Assembly (NCBI RefSeq): GCF_013155295.1
Contig: NZ_JABJXT010000001.1
Span: forward strand, 372,001 to 436,000
Origin: Pseudogemmobacter hezensis
GTDB lineage: Bacteria; Pseudomonadota; Alphaproteobacteria; Rhodobacterales; Rhodobacteraceae
Direction of reading: 5' to 3'
Length of the DNA: 64,000 bases
Shown here: one piece after another, positions 59,389 through 64,000 of the stretch
Layout of the letters: each line of letters begins with the position of its first letter
How positions within the stretch are numbered: position 1 is the stretch's first letter
The notes under the pieces: model-generated
Seen by the model: only the letters and a program-made list of their open reading frames with translations
Told to the model about the DNA's origin: nothing
Databases searched by the model: none
Program-made: the position numbers and the translations under genes

Positions 59389-61335
59389 TCAGTTCAGCGC
59401 GGGCGGAAGGGACTCAAGCGCCAGCGCGTTCAGGATGGATTCGAATCCCATGCTTTCGGTCCGGGTCTCGCCCAGACGACGCACGGAAACGGTCCGCTCC
59501 TCGACCTCTTTCATCCCGACAGCCAGGATAACCGGCACTTTGCCGACCGAATGCTCGCGCACTTTGTAGTTGATCTTCTCGTTGCGCGTATCGGCCTCGG
59601 CCCGCACGCCGATCTTTTTCAGCGCCGCGACCACCTCATTCACGTAACCATCCGCATCCGAGACGATCGAAGCCACGACCACCTGGCGCGGGGCCAGCCA
59701 GAAGGGCAGCTTGCCCGCATAGTTCTCGATCAGAATGCCGATAAAGCGCTCGAACGAGCCCAGGATCGCGCGGTGCAGCATATAGGGGCGGTGCTTTGCG
59801 CCATCCTCGCCGACATATTCCGCATCCAGTCGCTCTGGCAGGTTGGGGTCGACCTGGAAGGTGCCGCATTGCCATTCACGGCCAATCGCATCGGTCAGTT
59901 TGAAATCCAGCTTCGGCCCGTAGAAAGCACCGTCGCCCGGGTTGATCTCATAGGGCAGGCCGAGATTCTCAATCGCCGATTGCAGCGCACCCTCGACCTT
60001 GTCCCATTGCGCATCGGTGCCGATACGGACCTCGGGGCGGGTGGACAGTTTGATGTCGAATTTCTCAAAGCCCAGATCACGATAGACCGAGGACAAAAGC
60101 TGGATGAACGCGCCGCATTCGGATTCGATCTGATCCTCGGTGCAGAAGATATGCGCGTCATCCTGGGTGAAACCGCGCACCCGCATCAGACCATGCATCG
60201 AGCCCGACGACTCGTAACGGTGGCACGAGCCGAATTCCGCCAGACGCAGCGGCAGATCGCGGTAAGATTTCAGGCCCTGGTTATAGACCTGAACGTGGCA
60301 GGGGCAGTTCATCGGCTTCAGCGCGTTGATGCGCTTTTCCTTGGCGCCCTCTTCGTCCACTTCCACGATGAACATATTCTCGCGGTAGGCTTCCCAATGG
60401 CCTGACTTCTCCCACAGCACCCGGTCAACGACCTGGGGCGTGCGGATCTCCTGATAGCCGGCGGCGCGCAGACGACCGCGCATGAAGTCCTCAAGCCCGC
60501 GCCAGATCTGCCAGCCGTTGGGGTGCCAGAACACCATGCCCGGTGCCTCTTCCTGCAGGTGGAAGAGGTCCATCTCTTTGCCCAGCTTGCGGTGGTCGCG
60601 TTTCGCGGCCTCTTCCAGCATGGTCAGATGCGCCTTGAGATCGTCGCGATTCTTAAAGGCCAGACCGTAGATCCGCTGCAACATCGGGCGCGAAGCATCG
60701 CCCAGCCAATAGGCCCCGGCAACATGGGTCAGCTTGAAGGCATCCGCCGGGACCTGGCCCGTATGCTGCAGATGCGGGCCACGGCAAAGATCCTGCCAGT
60801 CGCCATGCCAATACATGCGGATGTCTTCATTGCCGGGGATCCGGTCGAGCAACTCAACTTTAAAGGGCTCGCCGCGCTCTTCATAATAGGCGCGTGCCCG
60901 GGCGCGGTCCCAGACTTCGGTGCGAATCGGGTCACGGGCGTTGATGATCTGCTTCATCCGCGCCTCGATCTGCCCCAGGTCCTCTGGCGTGAAGGGCTCT
61001 GCGCGGTCGAAATCGTAGAACCAGCCCTGATCGCGGACCGGGCCAATGGTGACCTTCACATCCGGCCAGATCTCCTGGACGGCGCGCGCCATGATATGGG
61101 CGAGGTCGTGGCGGATCAGCTCAAGCGCCGGTGCCTCATCCTTCATCGTATTGATCGAAAGAGTGGCATCCGCGTGGATCGGCCAGGCCAGATCCCAGTG
61201 CTGGCCGTTGACCTGCGCCGAAATTGCCGCTTTGGCCAGTGAAGGCGCGATTGATGCGGCCACTTCGGCTGCGGTTACGCCAGCCTCATAGCTGCGGATA
61301 TTGCCATCGGGAAATGTAAGGGAAATCTGGGCCAT
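59389..61335 (-). CDS. thrS: Threonyl-tRNA synthetase
   Basis: A 648-residue class II synthetase with all domains: TGS (residues 1-60), the editing domain with [10 protein letters not shown], motif 2 [19 protein letters not shown], motif 3 in the region before [10 protein letters not shown], and the anticodon-binding domain at the C-terminus. It charges tRNA-Thr. AGGAG lies eight bases before the ATG at 61335; the longer frame to 61464 is not needed. Divergent from a hydrolase gene across a hairpin-rich spacer. Confidence 0.97.
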   Translation of the reverse strand: MAQISLTFPDGNIRSYEAGVTAAEVAASIAPSLAKAAISAQVNGQHWDLAWPIHADATLSINTMKDEAPALELIRHDLAHIMARAVQEIWPDVKVTIGPVRDQGWFYDFDRAEPFTPEDLGQIEARMKQIINARDPIRTEVWDRARARAYYEERGEPFKVELLDRIPGNEDIRMYWHGDWQDLCRGPHLQHTGQVPADAFKLTHVAGAYWLGDASRPMLQRIYGLAFKNRDDLKAHLTMLEEAAKRDHRKLGKEMDLFHLQEEAPGMVFWHPNGWQIWRGLEDFMRGRLRAAGYQEIRTPQVVDRVLWEKSGHWEAYRENMFIVEVDEEGAKEKRINALKPMNCPCHVQVYNQGLKSYRDLPLRLAEFGSCHRYESSGSMHGLMRVRGFTQDDAHIFCTEDQIESECGAFIQLLSSVYRDLGFEKFDIKLSTRPEVRIGTDAQWDKVEGALQSAIENLGLPYEINPGDGAFYGPKLDFKLTDAIGREWQCGTFQVDPNLPERLDAEYVGEDGAKHRPYMLHRAILGSFERFIGILIENYAGKLPFWLAPRQVVVASIVSDADGYVNEVVAALKKIGVRAEADTRNEKINYKVREHSVGKVPVILAVGMKEVEERTVSVRRLGETRTESMGFESILNALALESLPPALN

Positions 61336-61488
61336 CGGCCTTGCTCCTCGTCGGTCTGGCGCCCACGGAACGCCCGGTTGCTCGGTTGATATGATGCGCT
61401 TCTCTTGCGCCGGGTTTCGCGCAAGGTCAAGCGCCAGCGCAATTTTAAGCCGCAGGTCTGCCATCTCCTGACGACATCGCCAGCGGCG

Positions 61489-61534
61489 CGGAAACCGCAG
61501 CGGTTTCCGTCACGATTTCTTCGAAGAAATCGTG
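61489..61534. repeat. Twin hairpin in a divergent promoter region
   Basis: CGGAAACCG/CGGTTTCCG (61489-61509) and CACGATTTCTT/AAGAAATCGTG (61511-61534) are perfect stems one base apart. The second stem is nearly the same as the one at 39179-39202. Since both flanking genes point away, it is not an ordinary terminator. Confidence 0.8.
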
Positions 61535-61615
61535 TGGCGCGCCCTTGGGGTGGCGGCGCGACCTGGCCTCTGCTAGCCTTCAGCCGGCGCATCAGACGCC
61601 CGAAAAGGAGCAGCC

Positions 61616-62371
61616 ATGACCAGTTTCCTCACCTCGCCCCAGGGGCGCCGCCTGGCATATGTTAAGCGCGAAGGCGCGGGGCCGACCGTGGTTTTCCTCG
61701 GCGGTTTCAAATCCGATATGCAGGGATCAAAAGCTCTGTTCCTTGAGGAATGGGCAAAGGCCCAGGGGCGTGCCTTCCTGCGACTGGATTACTCCGGTCA
61801 CGGTCAGTCTTCGGGCGAATTTGAGGATGGCTGCATCGGCGACTGGGCCGATGATGCCGCCGCGGTAATTGAGGCACGAACCAGCGGCCCCCTGATCCTT
61901 GTTGGCTCTTCCATGGGGGGCTGGATTTCGCTTTTGCTGACGCGCAGGCTGGCAGGCCGGATCAGCGGGCTGGTCGGCATCGCCGCCGCCCCCGATTTCA
62001 CCACCCGCACCTGGGACGAAGAGCTGACCGACGCGCAGCGCGATCACGTCACCCTGTACGGCCGGATCGAGATCCCCTCGGATTACGCCGATCATCCCTA
62101 TATCTTCACCCGCAAGCTGTTTGAGGATGGCGCAAGACAGCGTGTGCTTGACCGCCCCCTGCCCCTGCCCTTCCCGGTGCGCCTGCTGCAAGGCAGCGCA
62201 GACACAGACGTGCCCCCCTCAGTGGCGCTGGCGCTTAGCGAACATGCCGATTGTGACGACCTGCGGCTGACGCTGGTGAAGGGGGCCGATCACCGTTTCT
62301 CCACCCCCGACTGCCTGCAGCTGATCGCCACCAGCATCGCAGAGGTCACCTCCAGAGGCGGCGCGCGTTGA
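61616..62371 (+). CDS. Alpha/beta hydrolase, ABHD10-like
   Basis: A 251-residue serine hydrolase. The nucleophile elbow is VGSSMGGWISLL, the oxyanion region LGGFKSDMQGSKA, the Asp lies in LQGSADTDVPP and the His in GADHRFS. The arrangement with FKSDMQGSKA is that of ABHD10/short-chain acyl-protein thioesterase-like enzymes; the substrate is unknown. AAAAGGAG precedes the ATG. The stop codon overlaps the next hydrolase start as TGATG, so the two are coupled. Confidence 0.88.
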   Translation: MTSFLTSPQGRRLAYVKREGAGPTVVFLGGFKSDMQGSKALFLEEWAKAQGRAFLRLDYSGHGQSSGEFEDGCIGDWADDAAAVIEARTSGPLILVGSSMGGWISLLLTRRLAGRISGLVGIAAAPDFTTRTWDEELTDAQRDHVTLYGRIEIPSDYADHPYIFTRKLFEDGARQRVLDRPLPLPFPVRLLQGSADTDVPPSVALALSEHADCDDLRLTLVKGADHRFSTPDCLQLIATSIAEVTSRGGAR

Positions 62372-63339
62372 TGCGCCGCCTGTTGCGCGGGTTTGGGATA
62401 CTCGCAGCGCTGCTGGTTGCGACCTGGTTTCTGGCGCCCCGTGAAGCGATGGACCGCACGATCCGTTTTGACGCATCAGCATTGGGGGACGACCCGGAAA
62501 TCTGGCTGCAGGTCAGCGAGCAGCAATATACCGATATCCGCCCCGGCGCGGTCAAACGCATCCTCTGGGCAGGCGAGCGCGGGCGCAAGACCCCGCTTTC
62601 CATCGTCTATGTCCACGGCTTCACCGCCTCGGCGGAAGAAATCCGCCCGGTCCCCGATGAGGTCGCCCGCGCCCTTGGTGCCAATCTTTTCTATACCCGG
62701 CTTAGCGGTCAGGGCCGCTCTGGCGAGGCGATGGCGGACACGCCCGCCGGAGACTGGATCCAGGACATGGCCGAGGCAATGGCGATTGGCCGTATGCTGG
62801 GGGATCGGGTGATCGTGATCGGCACCTCGATGGGCGGGGCGCTGACCGCGCTCAGTGCAACTGACCCGCAGCTGTCGCGCGGCATGGCAGGGGTGGTGCT
62901 GATCTCGCCTGCCTTCTCGCTGCAGGGCGTGGCCGCCCTTATGATGGATGCGCCCTTCCCCAGGCTTTGGGCGCCGCTTTTGCTGGGCCGCACCCAGACC
63001 AGCCCGGCGGTAAACCAGGGCCATAGCAAATTCTGGGCGACCAGCTGGCCGACTGCCGCGCTTTACCCACTGGCTGCGCTGATGCGTGAGGCACGGGCTG
63101 CGGATTACACCGCCGCGAAGATGCCGCTTCTGGTGTTTTACGCCCCCGCCGATCAGATCATCGATCCCACCGCCATCGCCCCGGTCATTGCCTCATGGGG
63201 CGGCGCGGTTGAGGTGCGCGAGCGGGTGATGCAGGCAGGCGATGACCCCTATGCCCATGTGATTGCAGGAGATATCTTCTCTCCTGGCCAGACCGAGGCT
63301 GTCTCGGATCTGATCATCACCTGGGCAAAGGGGCTGTAA
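62371..63339 (+). CDS. Alpha/beta hydrolase, lysophospholipase-like
   Basis: A 322-residue hydrolase with an N-terminal hydrophobic anchor (LLRGFGILAALLVATWFLA) and a periplasm-facing or membrane-bound lipase domain: VYVHGFTASAEEI (oxyanion loop), IGTSMGGALTAL with the Ser, Asp in FYAPADQIIDP and His near the end in DPYAHVIAGD. The ATG at 62371 overlaps the preceding stop. Substrate unknown; a lipid or ester is likely. It and the previous gene form an operon. Confidence 0.87.
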   Translation: MRRLLRGFGILAALLVATWFLAPREAMDRTIRFDASALGDDPEIWLQVSEQQYTDIRPGAVKRILWAGERGRKTPLSIVYVHGFTASAEEIRPVPDEVARALGANLFYTRLSGQGRSGEAMADTPAGDWIQDMAEAMAIGRMLGDRVIVIGTSMGGALTALSATDPQLSRGMAGVVLISPAFSLQGVAALMMDAPFPRLWAPLLLGRTQTSPAVNQGHSKFWATSWPTAALYPLAALMREARAADYTAAKMPLLVFYAPADQIIDPTAIAPVIASWGGAVEVRERVMQAGDDPYAHVIAGDIFSPGQTEAVSDLIITWAKGL

Positions 63340-63364
63340 GAGCCAAAGTCTTGCAGGCAGGCGC

Positions 63365-63475
63365 CCGCCTTGTCGTCAGCCTGCCCCGCCCTCAGCCCGC
63401 CTTGTCCTTAACCCGCCTTTGCCTCAGCCCGCCTTGTCGTCAGCCTGCCTTTGCCTCAGCCTGCCTTGTCTTGCG
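63365..63475. repeat. 16-bp tandem repeat across the phaZ stop codon
   Basis: Seven imperfect units alternating CCGCCTTGTCGTCAGC and CTGCCTTTGCCTCAGC types, from 63365 to 63475. The phaZ stop codon (63456-63458) is within the sixth unit, so the array lies at and beyond the end of the gene. There are no spacers between units. Confidence 0.92.
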
Positions 63476-64000
63476 TCTGCGCGACCACCGAAGGGCGGAT
63501 CGGCGTCACTGTGCGGGCGCGTTTGCGGTCTGGGCGCGGCGGTGCGGCATGTGCGTCGATGAAATCCAGCACCAGCGGGCGGATATTCAGCCGCCAGGAC
63601 TTGCCTGCAAAGATACCGTAATGGCCTGCGCCAGGCTCCAGGTGCTGCGCCTTCAGCCGATCCGGCAGCCCGGTCAGCAGGTCCAGCGCCGCAAGGCATT
63701 GGCCGGGCGCGGAGATATCATCCTTCTCGCCCTCGACAATTTTCACCGCCACCCGGGTAATCGCGCCGATATCCACATGCTTGCCGCGCAAGGTAAAGGC
63801 GTTGCGGGCAATCTCGCGGTTCTTGAAAATTCGCTCGACGGTTGAAAGATAGAACTCGGCCGTCATATCCATAACCGCCAGATATTCATCATAAAAACGG
63901 TTGTGCCCGTCCTGATCCGAGGCCTCGCCCTGCGCCTCGCGCATGATCTGGTCGGAAAACGCTTTGGAGTGGCGCTCGGCATTCATCGAGATGAAGCCCG
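63456..64000 (-). CDS. phaZ: Intracellular polyhydroxyalkanoate depolymerase, 3' part
   Basis: The last 181 residues are visible; the gene runs past the window edge, since the frame stays open in GFISMNAERH. FYDEYLAVMDMTAEFYLSTV and the triad region with GAGHYGIFAGKSWR (active-site His) match the intracellular PHB depolymerase family, which mobilises stored polyhydroxybutyrate. The tail carries a basic extension ending DKAG, encoded at the edge of a tandem repeat. PHB turnover and the ethylmalonyl-CoA enzyme in this window serve the same acetyl/butyryl-CoA pool. Confidence 0.9.
   Translation of the reverse strand, partial: GFISMNAERHSKAFSDQIMREAQGEASDQDGHNRFYDEYLAVMDMTAEFYLSTVERIFKNREIARNAFTLRGKHVDIGAITRVAVKIVEGEKDDISAPGQCLAALDLLTGLPDRLKAQHLEPGAGHYGIFAGKSWRLNIRPLVLDFIDAHAAPPRPDRKRARTVTPIRPSVVAQTQDKAG

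Noticed and set aside
63365-63475. Possible CRISPR array
   Set aside because: Units are 16 bp and directly adjacent, with no spacers. The same holds for the array at 46656-46735. No cas genes are present.

Overview
The window is GC-rich chromosomal DNA of an alphaproteobacterium, most probably Rhodobacterales (Rhodobacter/Paracoccus-like). The evidence is a PhyR-NepR-EcfG general stress response locus, a crotonyl-CoA carboxylase/reductase of the ethylmalonyl-CoA pathway, a PHB depolymerase, nrdR-ribD, and many small genes typical of that order. I see no phage, insertion sequence, CRISPR array or rRNA operon. Two tRNA genes are present (Glu-UUC, Gly-UCC).

Layout. 0-13.8 kb: tRNA-Glu, an AsmA-like envelope protein, rimO, a coupled protease/IMPACT pair, a deacetylase-like enzyme, an AlkD-like repair protein, and a probable electrophile/quinone detoxification block: a GST, a dioxygenase-hydrolase fusion, and a LysR regulator divergent from a second VOC dioxygenase. 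14-21 kb: nrdR, ribD, a HAD phosphatase, a PleD-like diguanylate cyclase behind a large hairpin, and pdxY. 21-27 kb: a TonB receptor plus a FecCD-type ABC importer with TrmO-like and molbindin (Mop) genes. Both transcription units carry ModE-like boxes, which points to molybdate/tungstate rather than iron. 27-31.6 kb: a phosphoesterase coupled to a Ser/Thr kinase-universal stress protein fusion, then a DDAH and a glycosyltransferase-like gene. 31.8-38.9 kb: the stress response core (phyR, nepR, ecfG and a degenerate sensor kinase), a three-gene YqjD-like membrane operon, and a gene-free stretch entered by an EcfG-type promoter. 39-51 kb: helicase, ccr, rlmB, pyrD and an FMN/FeS demethylase-like enzyme with its TetR regulator. 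51-64 kb: MltB, a diguanylate cyclase with H-NOX and HNOBA domains but no haem ligand, DUF4153, thyA-folA, cspA, thrS, two hydrolases and the 3' part of phaZ.

Three themes run across the window. First, EcfG-type promoters (GGAAC-N16/17-CGTT) sit in front of the asmA-like gene, phyR, nepR, the YqjD-like operon and an apparently gene-free stretch, so a local part of the stress regulon is visible. Second, signalling proteins with unusual architectures recur (kinase-USP, H-NOX-HNOBA-GGDEF, a kinase without its ATP-binding asparagine). Third, unrelated short tandem repeats (mostly 12-18 bp units, 2-7 copies) sit at or beside the 3' ends of many genes, often with the stop codon inside a repeat unit.
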